Counted from the first letter of the stretch, positions 10,201 through 20,202 are shown. The stretch: DNA of 64,000 nucleotides from Aureitalea marina (GCF_002943755.1 NZ_MQUB01000001.1:2158501-2222500); one strand, 5' to 3'. Numbers and translations are program-made. Notes: generated by a model from the letters alone, not told the origin.

Positions 10201-12652
10201 GGGATAACAAAGGTGGGATTGATAATGGAAGTATTATAATTATCGGCAACCCCAAATTCAAAGAATACCAATCTTCCATCAGGTCCTACAATGATCATAC
10301 CTTCCCCCATACCATTAAAGTCACCTTGGTAGTTGATTTCCATTACTACATCTTGGGTTTCTTGGGTAGCACCATACCAGGCAAATGGGGTATTAATGAG
10401 ATGACCTCCATTATCAAATCTTAGGGGGGTTACCATACCTGCTACTGACGGTCTAAAAACACCCAGGTCATCGGTAACCGCTGGAGTAGGAAGAGTAACG
10501 AAGGCACCGGTTTGTCCAGCATCGTTATTTTGTGTAATCGAAGCATTACAAGAAATTACCGGAGCTTCATTATTCACTACCGTTACGGTCGTAGTACAGG
10601 AATTACTATTTCCATTTCCATCTACTACTGTCCAGGTAATCATGTTTTCTCCAATAGGAAGTATAGCACCAGCTAGAGAGTCTGCGCCGTTAAAGTCATT
10701 TGTGATAGTCACATTAGCGCCACCACGGGCATCAAACTCATAACCTACTACGGTGTAGGTAAGACCTCCAGGATTTGTAGCACGGGTAGCATCTTGCGTA
10801 CAAAGCAAAGCTGTAACTTCAGGCTCTGTTATGGTAACGAACATACTACAGGAGCTGCTATTTCCATCACCCCCTACTACCGTCCAAGTCACTAGAGTAT
10901 CGCCCTGTGGAAATAAAGCCCCAGCTAGAGAGGTGGAACCATTAAAATCATTAGTGAGGGTAGTATTCCCTGGATTGTTCACAAAAGAAGGATCAAACTC
11001 ATCTCCTACCACATTGTAGGATAATAAAATAGGGTGCGCAGCACGGGTAGCATCTTGCACACAAAGGACTAAAGGAATTTCAGGATCTATTACAGTCACG
11101 GTCATCTCACAGGAGTTCTCGTTACCATTGCCATCGATTACTATCCAAGTGACTACCGTATCGCCCAATGGTAGTACAGCACCTGCTAAAGAGGTCGTGC
11201 CATTGAAGTCATTGATAAGGGTAGCATTACCTGCATTATCAGAGAAAGTAGCATCAAATTCGGTACCTATTACGGTGTAAGTCGATAAATCAGAATCTGT
11301 ATTACGTGTAGCATCCTGCAAACAAGAAATCGCAGGAGCTTCTGTGTCTACTATGGTTATGGTCATCTCACATGAGTTGCTGTTACCACTGTCATCGGTT
11401 ACTGTCCAGGTCACTACTGTATCGCCTAATGGAAGTACAGCACCTCCTAATGAGGTCGTGCCATTAAAGTCATTGGTGAGGGTAGCATTCTCTGAATTAT
11501 CAGAGAAAGTAGCATCGAACTCGGTACCTACCACAGTGTAGAAATCTAGTCCAAGGTCAGTAGGTCGTCCAGTATTTTCCATACAAGAGATGTAAGGAGC
11601 TTGGGTATCAACTACGGTCACGGTGATCTCACAGGAGTTACTGTTTCCACTACCATCGGTTGCTGTCCAAGTGATCACGGTATCACCTAATGGAAGTACA
11701 GCACCAGTTAGAGAGGCCGTACCATTGAAGTCATTGGTTAGGGTAGCACTCCCTGTATTTTCATAGAAATCACAATTAAGCTCATTTTCTCTTACGGTGT
11801 AAGTAAGAACTCCAAGATCCGTATCGCGTGTAGCATCTTCCTCACAATCGATAACAGGCGAAATGGTATCTACTACGGTTACCTGGGCGGTACAACTATC
11901 TGTTTGCCCCCATGTATCTGTTATGGTAAGGGTTACTGGAACTATAGTTCCTAAATCAGCGCTTGTAAATGTATTGCGATTTATCGAAAGGCTGTATCCG
12001 AAATCATCTGCAGAACCATAATCAATTGTATTTGCATCTATCATGGCATTTCCTGCCTCATCAAGTGGCAACGTTACATTTTTACAAAAGGCCGTAGGTG
12101 GGTAATCCATAATGTTGTATAAGAAGGTCCGACCAATATCTAGGCCACCATAGTGTGGAACGCCTACCGCTAAAAAGTTTCCATCTGCAGATAGACTTAC
12201 TGATGCCCCAAATGCAACGCCTGGTATATCACTTTCTATAGATTGAGTACCTATAACGACCCAATTATTGTCCTGCCAGCGGTATAATTTAGCATAAGAT
12301 CCTGCTCCAGGTTCATCATCCCATCCTTTGGCTCCAACAGCCAAACGGCTGCCATCGGCACTTAGACTAACAGCAGCACCAAAAAGATCGTAGGGTTGAC
12401 CTGTTAAATGGCCACCTAATTGATTCCAATTGGACCCGTCATAATCGTATATTTTTACTACACCAGCGAAAGTACTATTAGAGTCGCTCAGTGGCGCACC
12501 AATGGCCACACGGTTACCATCGGCGCTTATGCTTAGGGCGTCGCCAAAACGAGTAGTTTGGTATTGTATACCTTGAATATCCGAACCCTTTTGTACCCAC
12601 GTATTACCAATTATACTGTATAGACGTACTTTTCCAGTAGGACTTACCCCCC
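4257..12652 (-). CDS. Giant FG-GAP/HYR-repeat T9SS-secreted protein, main part
   Basis: This is the C-terminal about 2,790 residues of a surface or secreted protein, probably an adhesin. In gene order it has: remaining blades of a first FG-GAP-like propeller (SLSADGSRLAVGAKG type, down to about 12120); a Cys-containing beta domain; five HYR domains (CxxDATR...TWTVTDGSGN type); two HYR-like domains carrying long unrecognised insertions (about 9130-10460); a second propeller of about eight blades (about 7830-8990); seven near-identical 87-aa HYR repeats; more HYR-like and CQDITLxLD domains; and a T9SS type A sorting domain at the very end (MYPNPARDFVQLS...YDITGRLVKK). The frame runs on upstream of the GTG at 12509 without a plausible start. 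It joins the signal-peptide-bearing fragment 12644-13300 by a -1 shift in a G6 run at 12647-12652. HYR domains are adhesion modules; the ligand is unknown. Confidence 0.88.
5755..7581 (-). repeat. Seven tandem 261-bp HYR-coding repeats
   Basis: Seven units of exactly 261 bp (87 codons) lie head to tail in the giant gene. The six downstream units differ by only a few bases. Examples are the codon giving V or L before ITCAASASRD, and one Leu/Phe change in AVLPLGD. The first unit in gene order has CAVNDTRD. Such low divergence points to recent expansion or ongoing homogenisation, and the copy number may be misassembled or vary between cells. Confidence 0.95.
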
Positions 12653-13300
12653 TTCTAACGCTTCTAACGGTACCCCTATGGCAACCGTAGTACCATCAGT
12701 ACTTAGACTAACACTATATCCTAGAGAAGAGTTCGGATTTCCTTTGATTGGACTGCCTACTTGACTCCAAGTGTTTCCATTCAAATCAAATATACGCACT
12801 TCACCGGCACTACTATCACTTCCTTCCGCACCTACTGCTAAACGCGTACCATCAGCACTTAAGCTAACGGCATTACCAAAAAAATCTCCTTCTTGATATC
12901 CATTCAGTGTATTTCCAACTTGAATCCAATCCGATCCAGAAAAATCATAGACACGCACACTACCAATAGCACCTATGGCTATACGATACCCATTTTGACT
13001 TAAACTTATTGTTGAGCCTGATCTTTCAAAAGAAGCCCCATTAATGGGTGGCCCCAATTGGAAACCACTTTGTTTATCATAAACTCTTACCTGTCCATTT
13101 GAATAAGTCCCTGAGCTGTTGTAAGGAGCTCCTACAGCCATCACTTGGCCGTTACCGCTTAAACTTACAGCGGTACCGAATTCATCACCTGCGTCTTGAC
13201 CATCCTTAACCAATATGCTCGTTTGTGCTTGCATACTCATAAAAAACACCAACGCCAAAAAAGCAAGGTGAAATTTTAAAATTGAAGTAACTTGTTTCAT
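12644..13300 (-). CDS. Giant FG-GAP/HYR protein, N-terminal fragment
   Basis: The 218-residue frame starts with a Sec signal peptide (FHLAFLALVFFMSMQAQ, cleavage probably after residue 25). It continues with three to four FG-GAP-like blades of the form FGxAVSLSxDGxxxAVGA...VRVYD. The frame ends at TAA 12644-12646, directly after a G6 run. The other frame then continues with GKVRLYSIIGNTWVQKG, the next blade in register. With one extra G the two parts form one protein of about 3,014 aa. I therefore regard this as the 5' end of the giant gene and not a separate gene. Transcription should start at the shared promoter module at 13341-13410, leaving a short leader of about 35 nt. Confidence 0.85.
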   Translation of the reverse strand: MKQVTSILKFHLAFLALVFFMSMQAQTSILVKDGQDAGDEFGTAVSLSGNGQVMAVGAPYNSSGTYSNGQVRVYDKQSGFQLGPPINGASFERSGSTISLSQNGYRIAIGAIGSVRVYDFSGSDWIQVGNTLNGYQEGDFFGNAVSLSADGTRLAVGAEGSDSSAGEVRIFDLNGNTWSQVGSPIKGNPNSSLGYSVSLSTDGTTVAIGVPLEALEGG

Positions 13301-13340
13301 TGTAATTCGTTTTAATAGGCTTTATAATTTTTGTTAGTGA

Positions 13341-13410
13341 CAAAAGTAGACCGGCAGCTCTCTCCATAGAATAGAGAGCCCCCCTCAGATTATCTAGGGG
13401 TTACCCCCTA
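13341..13410 (-). promoter_or_regulatory. Shared 70-bp promoter/operator module P1 (giant gene)
   Basis: On the minus strand: inverted repeat TAGGGG-N4-CCCCTA at module positions 1-16, TGAG at 24-27, GCT at 32-34, CTATT at 37-41, and a -7 box TACTTTTG at 63-70 fitting the Bacteroidota TAnnTTTG. The same elements occur at the same spacing in P2 (19669-19738) and P3 (20381-20450). It ends 40 bp before the giant gene's ATG. Confidence 0.75.
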
Positions 13411-14398
13411 ATTATTTTGATAAATCAATTTTCGCAAGCACTATCCCATGTTAAGTAGAGCATAATGGCATCGCACAAAGAGCATTTTCACACCCCTTTA
13501 ATCGGTCGTTAGAAACCCCCAATCACAGCATTGAGCTCGACTGCGGTAATGGCCCTAAATGAGGTGTAACTTTTTGATATCGCTTTGAAGGAAATTTGAC
13601 ATCTGGCTGACTTAAATTATCGGTAAAATGAGTCGATTATGATTATTGAAAAACATTATACCCTACCTCGATCTAGCCAAGCCATATCAATAAGCGATTA
13701 TTGGAAGATTTGCCTACATACAATGGGTTGGATTTATACGGCGTACCCAATTATTATCAATTGCCTAGCCGTATCGCTTCAGGTTGCTAACCCGACTTAT
13801 CGCTCAAACATTTTGCTTTGATACAACCGCTACTCGCTCTTTAGTGCAGAACGACGTTTTATTTAGTGGAATAGAGTTCCCCTAAATGCTGCCAGCGCGT
13901 TGTAAAAACGAAGCGCTCCTGCTAATTACTTCGCGGTAAAGATTTGAACTCGGTCTACGAATTAAGTTTATCGGTTTATTGATGTATTAGGCAATATCAA
14001 TATTTAAGATTGGTTCGCTAGCGCTCCGAAAATTCTCAAACTGGGGAAGAATGAATCCCACAGCAAAAATTACTTGATTGATTCTATTTGTTCTGAGGCT
14101 AGAAAGCCTAACTAGCAATCCAAAAAGAAAAAGAAGCTCAGCATGCTGTGGTAACGAAAAGCACCATGTGTAGCCATAACCAGTACGGTCATTTCCAACA
14201 GTCAATCTTCTGGCTATCTTGATCCGCCAGATCAAGACTCTACCAAAAGCGTTCCAGGTTGATATTCACATCATTTGTATGGTACAGCTGTCCAAACTGT
14301 AAAATAGGGTTCTTTTTTAAGACTCTCAACCATCGCTGCCCTGAAACAAACCATTGCTCATATTACTCTTCTTACTTGGAGGCTTTTTAATTCAACCC
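13411..14398. other. Long intergenic region without a supported gene
   Basis: About 1 kb lies between the P1 module and the end of glsA. I see no convincing ORF, RNA gene or repeat. Short frames on both strands look like unrelated or eroded coding sequence. One 8-bp inverted repeat (TCTTGATC/GATCAAGA) stands at 14217-14237. Confidence 0.5.
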
Positions 14399-15958
14399 CT
14401 ACAAGACTTGCTCAAAAAAAGAGACGATTTCCTTGTATTCCCCGCGCTTGGCATCCATTACAGGGGCAGCACCCCAGCGATCGATTGGATCTGCCTTTGT
14501 CTTTCTACTAACCAAGTATTTTACCACCTCCAGTTGACCTTCTGAAGCTGCCAAATGCATGGCTGTTCGGCCATCATAATCTGCCGCATTTAAGTCTACA
14601 CCAAGAGCTTCCAGACGTTTTATTTCATCTAAATCCCCATTGGCAGCAGCCCATATCAACGCTAATACATGATCAATTTTTGTTTCAAATTTTTTCTTTC
14701 TCGGATCTTTTTTACGCCCGTTATTGACCAAATTATCATAATTGTGAAAATTGAAGCGCTCTGTGAGTTTCTTACAAAATTCTACACCCCGCACACTATT
14801 GCCGTGTTGATCTAATCGCGGCGACCAGATAGCAATACCCATCACATTAGGGATGACAATAAGGAGTGCTCCAGAAACTCCAGATTTGGCCGGGAAGCCA
14901 ATGGTAAAAGCAAACTCTCCCGAAAAATCGTACATCCCACAAGAATTCATTAAAGACAAGCAATTTTTAACCGTATTCGGATCAAAAATCTGTTGTCCTG
15001 TTTGCGGTTGCATTCCTCCGTTGGCCAATGTACTTGCCGCGTTGGCCATCGCAGAGGCCGTCACCTCGATAGAACAGCATTGAAAATAAAACTCCAGGGT
15101 ATCTACCAAATTTGTGTTTTCAGGAAACGCCTTACTCTCACTCATAAAATAAGCTAAAGCAAAGTTTCGATCGGCTGTTTTTCGTTCGGATAGGTATACC
15201 GAGTTATTGAAGCTGGGTCTAATTCCACCCGATAGTTCCTCCCATGTTTTAAGCACATGCTCAAAACGGTCCGACATATCTAGCTCGGGCTTTAACAGAG
15301 CACAACTCATAATGGCCCCCGAATTAATCAACGGGTTGTGGGGTAAGCCGTCTTTGTTAAGCGCCATTTCATTGAAAGAACGTCCACTGGGTTCTCGCCC
15401 AATGTGCTGATGCACTTTTTGCTCTCCCAGTTGATCATGAACCATACAGTAATTAATCGGTTTACAGCTAGATTGAAGACAAAAGAGTTCTTGAGCATCT
15501 CCAAAATTAAAACTTTGTCCATCGACCGTACATACAGAAAAGCCAAACTTGTCAGGGTCTACCCGGGCCAATTGGGGAATATAGTCTGCAACTTCTCCTG
15601 TCCTCACCTCTTTGGTCTCTCGAAAAATGTTGCACATTTCCTCAGCGAAATTAAAAAAGTCCGATATGACCAAATCACCGGTCAATGCTTTCTTCACAAT
15701 TGCTGTATGCTGCACAATATCTTGAAATTTGTCCGGTGTAATTCTCTGGCCCGTTTTGGTCGCGTTTGATAACTTTTCACGTATGTTACGCAATCGAAAA
15801 TCCGATCTTAAAATACCTCTACTCTCGAGAGAATGCCACAATTGATCTGGTGTTATATAGCCTGCATTTTTTGTGTCAATGCTGCTAAAAATGGTTTTTA
15901 CATCAGTTTGTATTCTATCCTTTAGTGATGCATTTTGCAGGTTGTCTGTTGTTTTCAT
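14399..15958 (-). CDS. glsA: Glutaminase A with C-terminal ankyrin repeats
   Basis: The 519-aa enzyme hydrolyses glutamine to glutamate and ammonia in the cytosol. Residues about 1-100 form an N-terminal helical, EF-hand-like extension (FSSIDTKNAGYITPDQLW). The glutaminase domain of the serine beta-lactamase-like fold spans about 120-410, with nucleophile motif SCKP in CLQSSCKPINY near residue 162 and conserved NPLINSGAI. Two to three ankyrin repeats close the protein (DGRTAMHLAASEGQLEVVKYL). This layout resembles animal GLS1/GLS2 more than the short bacterial enzyme of about 310 aa. I preferred the ATG at 15958 to the upstream TTG at 15982. It is the last gene of the glnN-amt-glsA operon, 31 bp after amt. 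Confidence 0.92.
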   Translation of the reverse strand: MKTTDNLQNASLKDRIQTDVKTIFSSIDTKNAGYITPDQLWHSLESRGILRSDFRLRNIREKLSNATKTGQRITPDKFQDIVQHTAIVKKALTGDLVISDFFNFAEEMCNIFRETKEVRTGEVADYIPQLARVDPDKFGFSVCTVDGQSFNFGDAQELFCLQSSCKPINYCMVHDQLGEQKVHQHIGREPSGRSFNEMALNKDGLPHNPLINSGAIMSCALLKPELDMSDRFEHVLKTWEELSGGIRPSFNNSVYLSERKTADRNFALAYFMSESKAFPENTNLVDTLEFYFQCCSIEVTASAMANAASTLANGGMQPQTGQQIFDPNTVKNCLSLMNSCGMYDFSGEFAFTIGFPAKSGVSGALLIVIPNVMGIAIWSPRLDQHGNSVRGVEFCKKLTERFNFHNYDNLVNNGRKKDPRKKKFETKIDHVLALIWAAANGDLDEIKRLEALGVDLNAADYDGRTAMHLAASEGQLEVVKYLVSRKTKADPIDRWGAAPVMDAKRGEYKEIVSFFEQVL

Positions 15959-15989
15959 AATGATTTCTTGTGTTGCGAGCAAAAAGCGC

Positions 15990-17318
15990 TTAGGCCGACT
16001 TCTTGTAATTTAAGTCGGAAACAATGCCCTCCTCTTTATAATCAAAACTTCTTTCTCCATGGATCATGACATCTAAACCATGGTCTTCTATACTTTCTGT
16101 AACTCTGGCTCCTTTACTAAACAAAGACGCTGCTTTAAATACCAAGTAGGTTCCCACAGCCGAAAATAAAACGACGATCCCAACAGCCTTTAATTGTACC
16201 CAAAGCTGACCCGGATTACCGTAGAGTAATCCCGTTGCTTCATTAATTTCAGGGTTGGCGAAAACGCCTGTTGCCAGCGCTCCTGCAATTCCCACTAAAC
16301 CATGTACTCCAAAAGCATCTAACGTATCGTCGTATTTGAGTATTTTCTTCAATTTAATCGCTCCGAAATAGCCCACAAGCCCCCCTATAATTCCTATGCA
16401 TAATGCTCCGAAAACGTCCACATATCCAGCTGCTGGGGTAATTGCCACCAATCCCGAAATCACTCCTGTTGAAGTTCCAATCAATGTTGGTTTTTGTGTG
16501 TCTTTATATTCGAATAGCAACCAAGCCAGACCACCCGAACAAGCTGCAACATTTGTAACAAGAAATGCATTGGCCGCTATAAAGTCTGCCGCCAACTGAC
16601 TACCCGCATTAAAACCGAACCACCCAAACCAAAGTAAGGCCGAACCCAATACAGTAAGTTTTACCGATGAAGGCTTTTCTTCTGTTCCAAAATTCTTGCG
16701 TTTTCCCAACAACATGCTTACCACCAAGCCAGCAATACCGGCATTGATATGGATCACTGTCCCGCCCGCAAAATCAAGCTCACCAGAATTACTCAAGAAG
16801 CCACCGCCCCAAACCCAATGAGCTACGGGACTGTAAACGCAAATAATCCAAAGCGAAGCAAAAATAATCCAAGTAGAAAATTTAATTCGTTCTATTATGG
16901 AACCACTAATAATGGCTACTGCAATGGCTGCAAAGGTGCCTTGAAACGCGACGAAAAGATAAGTAGGGATAGTGCCAATGGTGTCGGTAATCTTTATATC
17001 TCTCAACAATAAATTCTTCAAGTTTCCTAGCATATATCCATCACCGTCAAAGGCCAAAGAATAGCCTACCACAATCCAAATAACACTGGCAAGGCAAAAA
17101 GCAATATAGCTCATCCCAATGGTGTTTAGTACGTTTTTACTCCGTGTTAATCCACCGTAAAACAAGGCCAATCCTGCAGGGGTCATGAGCATAACCAAAG
17201 CCGTAGCGACCAACATCCAAGCAGTATCTCCACTGTTAATAGTTGTTTCGGCATTTTGGGCAAATCCTACCATCGGTAGAAAAAGCCCAATTGCTGTTGT
17301 ATAAGTTTTAGTTTTCAT
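15990..17318 (-). CDS. amt: Ammonium transporter
   Basis: The 442-aa Amt/MEP/Rh-family inner-membrane channel conducts ammonium for assimilation. A cleavable signal sequence (GLFLPMVGFAQ) is followed by about eleven membrane helices. The pore twin histidines lie in GGTVIHINAGIAGLV and in DAFGVHGLVG. The cytosolic tail is short. It lies between glnN (118 bp upstream) and glsA (31 bp downstream) on the same strand, so import, glutamine synthesis and glutamine hydrolysis are probably transcribed together from the module P2. No GlnB/GlnK gene lies beside it, unlike in proteobacteria. Confidence 0.95.
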   Translation of the reverse strand: MKTKTYTTAIGLFLPMVGFAQNAETTINSGDTAWMLVATALVMLMTPAGLALFYGGLTRSKNVLNTIGMSYIAFCLASVIWIVVGYSLAFDGDGYMLGNLKNLLLRDIKITDTIGTIPTYLFVAFQGTFAAIAVAIISGSIIERIKFSTWIIFASLWIICVYSPVAHWVWGGGFLSNSGELDFAGGTVIHINAGIAGLVVSMLLGKRKNFGTEEKPSSVKLTVLGSALLWFGWFGFNAGSQLAADFIAANAFLVTNVAACSGGLAWLLFEYKDTQKPTLIGTSTGVISGLVAITPAAGYVDVFGALCIGIIGGLVGYFGAIKLKKILKYDDTLDAFGVHGLVGIAGALATGVFANPEINEATGLLYGNPGQLWVQLKAVGIVVLFSAVGTYLVFKAASLFSKGARVTESIEDHGLDVMIHGERSFDYKEEGIVSDLNYKKSA

Positions 17319-17436
17319 AATTTTCTGAGTTTTCTTTCAAATTTCATCACTTCATCAAAATCATTTCGCCTTCTTGCCAGCACTAAACGAGCTTGATATT
17401 GTTTTTTTAAAGGTATTTTTGCCATTAGAATAGGTT

Positions 17437-19614
17437 TTAAATAAATAGCATATCTCTATACTTTGGAAGCCTCCAGGATTGATCGGAAACTGACTTTTCA
17501 ATTTCGTCGACATTCTCCCTAATTGGATCGAATAAAACCTGTATTTGATCGGCATAAAATTTGGACTTCCGGGTAGTGTCTTTAATGGCTTGCGCTTTGA
17601 GAACATTACCCTTTAATTCACATAAGTATAGGCGCACATTATCTTGAAAATCTGCCAAAACTTCTAATTCATTTTTTACTGTTTGAGCGGCATTAAAAAG
17701 CCCCATGTCCGTAAAGCCGTCTCTTATGTTCAATGCATCCTTTAAATGAGAAGCTACAGAGGGAAGCACATAAGTTTGGATCAAATCAATTAGCGAATCT
17801 GCTTCGGTTTGTATTTTATTGATATAGTCTTGTTGCATCACCTCATACCTGGCTTGAGTTTCACGTTTAGATAAAACATCTTGATTGGCAAACAGGGATT
17901 TTGCATTTTCTGAGTTAAACCCTTCCAATGCATAGGGTGTAGACTTTATGTTCGCTAAGCCTCGCTCCTGAGCCATGGCTTGCCATTGTTTATCGTATCC
18001 ATTACCATTAAATATAATGCCCTCACTTTCGTTCACATATTGCTGCAATACCTCAACAATAGCATCCTCTTGTAATGTTCCTTTCTCTTTAAGATCCTCG
18101 ACCGAAACATAAAACTGGGAAAGTTGCTCGGCTACCATGGTATTGAGTGTAGTCATCGGCAAAGAACACGACGCACTTGAGCCTACGGCTCTAAACTCAA
18201 AACGATTCCCAATAAATGGAAATGGAGAGGTTCGGTTACGATCCGTCTTGTCCAAAGTTGCTAAAGGGATTTTGGGAACGTCTAATTCCAGAACCATTTC
18301 CTTTACCTGTGGTTTTTTGCACAACCCATTGGTTTTAAATCGCTCTAAAATGGCTGCCATTTCCGATCCTGTGAATACAGAAATAATTGCTGGAGGTGCT
18401 TCGTTTGCACCCAGTCTATGATCATTCCCTGCAGTAGCAATGCTAGCTCTTAATACATCTGCATAGGTGCTTACTGCTTTTATAACATTGATAAAAAACG
18501 TTAAGAAATAAAGATTACTTTCTGGATTACTTCCCCCTGCTAATAGGTTGGTTCCTGTATTGGTAGCCATGGACCAATTGTTGTGTTTTCCACTACCATT
18601 GAGTCCTTTATATGGTTTTTCGTGCAAAATCGCACGAAGTCCGAATTTCTTCGCAGTATTTTGCAAAACACGCATGGCCAGCAAATTATGATCTGTTGAA
18701 ACATTCATCTCTTCGTAAACGGGAGCGCATTCATACTGTGAAGGAGCTACCTCATTATGTCTTGTAAGTACAGGAATCCCAAGCTTAAGACTCTCCATTT
18801 CGTAGGCTTTCATAAAATCTTCGACGCGTTCGGGAATTACCCCAAAGTAATGATCGTCACATTCTTGCCCTTTTGCCGATGCTGCACCAATTAACGTTCT
18901 TCCTGTTAATGCCAAATCTGGCCGTTTTCTAAACAACGCTTCATCAATTAGAAAGTATTCCTGCTCCCAGCCTAAGGTAGCTATGGTGCTGGTAACCGCT
19001 GGATCAAAATACCGACAAACAGGAATCGCCGCTTTCTCTAGTGCTCTCAACGATTTTAATAAGGGCGCCTTATTTCCCAAGGATTCTCCGGCGTACGAAA
19101 CAAAAATGGAAGGGATATACAAGGTTTTCCCATTTTTAGTCTTTAGGATAAATACAGGAGAGCTTGGATCCCATATGGTGTAGCCTCTGGCCTCTGCAGT
19201 ATTTCGAAGCCCTCCAGACGGAAAACTCGAGGCGTCCGGCTCTCTCTGCAGTAGTTCACTTGCTGTAAGACCTTCAATACCCTTTTTTTGATCATCTGTC
19301 GATGGCTTATAAAATGCATCATGCTTCTCTGCAGTTCCCCCAGTCAATGGCTGAAACCAATGTGTAAAATGTGTTGCACCTTTATCCATTGCCCATTTTT
19401 TAATGCCATCTGCAATAGATTCTAATAGTCGATTATCTAAGCGTTTGCTTGTATTCTTTACTTTAATCATTGCCAAATAGGAGTCTTCGTCGAGATATGC
19501 CTCCATGGCATCGGTATTAAAAACATCTTGCCCAAAAATATCGGAGATCTTTGTTGGAAATGATGCCATATCCTGTTGTGTTTGTTGTGTCCTAATCGGA
19601 TTAGTATTTTTCAT
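17437..19614 (-). CDS. glnN: Glutamine synthetase type III
   Basis: The 725-aa enzyme makes glutamine from glutamate, ammonia and ATP. Its length and order fit GSIII, which is far longer than GSI (about 470 aa). Family signatures are the THWFQPLTGGTAEKHDAF segment near residue 80, the EYFLID metal-ligand segment, NGSGKHNNWSM near 345, and NRTSPFPFIGNRFEFRAVGSS near 465. The C-terminal third is helical, as in GSIII. The ATG at 19614 follows the P2 module with a 55-nt leader; an alternative start is Met16 (MASFPTKISD). It heads the glnN-amt-glsA operon. Confidence 0.95.
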   Translation of the reverse strand: MKNTNPIRTQQTQQDMASFPTKISDIFGQDVFNTDAMEAYLDEDSYLAMIKVKNTSKRLDNRLLESIADGIKKWAMDKGATHFTHWFQPLTGGTAEKHDAFYKPSTDDQKKGIEGLTASELLQREPDASSFPSGGLRNTAEARGYTIWDPSSPVFILKTKNGKTLYIPSIFVSYAGESLGNKAPLLKSLRALEKAAIPVCRYFDPAVTSTIATLGWEQEYFLIDEALFRKRPDLALTGRTLIGAASAKGQECDDHYFGVIPERVEDFMKAYEMESLKLGIPVLTRHNEVAPSQYECAPVYEEMNVSTDHNLLAMRVLQNTAKKFGLRAILHEKPYKGLNGSGKHNNWSMATNTGTNLLAGGSNPESNLYFLTFFINVIKAVSTYADVLRASIATAGNDHRLGANEAPPAIISVFTGSEMAAILERFKTNGLCKKPQVKEMVLELDVPKIPLATLDKTDRNRTSPFPFIGNRFEFRAVGSSASCSLPMTTLNTMVAEQLSQFYVSVEDLKEKGTLQEDAIVEVLQQYVNESEGIIFNGNGYDKQWQAMAQERGLANIKSTPYALEGFNSENAKSLFANQDVLSKRETQARYEVMQQDYINKIQTEADSLIDLIQTYVLPSVASHLKDALNIRDGFTDMGLFNAAQTVKNELEVLADFQDNVRLYLCELKGNVLKAQAIKDTTRKSKFYADQIQVLFDPIRENVDEIEKSVSDQSWRLPKYRDMLFI

Positions 19615-19668
19615 GATTGTACAGTTATTATAGTTTTAAATATTTGCGTTATACTTCTTTTACAGGAA

Positions 19669-19738
19669 CAAAACTAGGTTGCTTGTAAATAGCTTAAAAT
19701 AGGCAGCAACACTCATTTTGTCTAGGGGTTTACCCCTA
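19669..19738 (-). promoter_or_regulatory. Shared 70-bp promoter/operator module P2 (glnN operon)
   Basis: Minus strand: perfect inverted repeat TAGGGG-TAAA-CCCCTA at 1-16, TGAG at 24-27, GCT at 32-34, CTATT at 37-41, -7 box TAGTTTTG at 63-70. It is 54 bp upstream of the glnN ATG. Confidence 0.78.
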
Positions 19739-19789
19739 TTAAATCTATCTGTTAGAGTACTGAAAGTAGTTCGTGGTATTCTAAAATGG

Positions 19790-19812
19790 ACCTATCATAA
19801 ATTGAGATAGGT
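19790..19812 (-). terminator. Possible terminator of the P3 transcript
   Basis: Arms ACCTATC/GATAGGT enclose a 9-nt loop. On the minus strand CCATTTTAG follows, so the T-run is weak. Confidence 0.3.
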
Positions 19813-19921
19813 GCAGATGGTTGTATCCATTACAGCAAGTCTATTGGGGAGCGCTAGATCTACAAAAGTCCCGTTAACTCCCGGTCTGTTTACCACGAAT
19901 TAAGAAGTACTCATCATCCTT

Positions 19922-19981
19922 ATTTACAGCATCAATATGTCTGTGTAAATTGCATACTGAGAACAACATCATGCTGTAAAT
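19922..19981. repeat. 11-bp inverted repeat with 38-nt loop
   Basis: Perfect arms ATTTACAGCAT and ATGCTGTAAAT lie in the otherwise gene-free 19739-20031 stretch, downstream of the microprotein ORFs on the minus strand. It may be an RNA structure in their 3' untranslated region or a protein binding site. Confidence 0.45.
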
Positions 19982-20031
19982 CGTCTGGTTAGAGCCAATT
20001 TCTATCGGTTAGCTGGCTGGATGTTCCAAAA

Positions 20032-20163
20032 TCAAGCGTATGTTTTATCACATCTCTTTTTACTGGCCGCTAAAGCTTTACAGTGATTGATGTAATTTAA
20101 CTGCGCCTCGAAGTCTTTTCCAAGACTCCATATCCTGTAGTAAAGTTCATCTTTAGCTTTCAT
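20032..20163 (-). CDS. Predicted 43-aa microprotein
   Basis: The ATG at 20163 to TGA at 20032-20034 encodes MKAKDELYYRIWSLGKDFEA and continues to a basic end KKRCDKTYA. The composition (amphipathic, Lys/Arg-rich, two Cys) looks like real protein. I recognise no family. It lies 39 bp after the 51-aa ORF, on the transcript expected from module P3. The shared promoter links it to the nitrogen operon and the giant protein. It could be a small regulator, or the RNA itself may be the functional product. Confidence 0.5.
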   Translation of the reverse strand: MKAKDELYYRIWSLGKDFEAQLNYINHCKALAASKKRCDKTYA

Positions 20164-20202
20164 AATGGAATTGGTTTACAAATAAGGTCAATACTCAATG
20201 CG

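Noticed and set aside
12507-12509. GTG at 12507-12509 as start of a separate 2,750-aa protein
   Set aside because: It lies inside a propeller blade (DGNRVAIGAP), has no signal peptide, and the blade continues in frame upstream to the frameshift.
12644-12652. Programmed -1 frameshifting in the giant gene
   Set aside because: There is a G run, but no slippery heptamer of the usual kind plus a clear downstream structure, and three other genes show the same single-G loss, so an error or mutation is simpler.
13639-13821. 60-codon plus-strand frame in the 13.4-14.4 kb gap, and the 82-codon minus-strand frame at 13987-14235
   Set aside because: No recognisable domain, promoter or neighbour logic. 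The composition looks non-coding or eroded.
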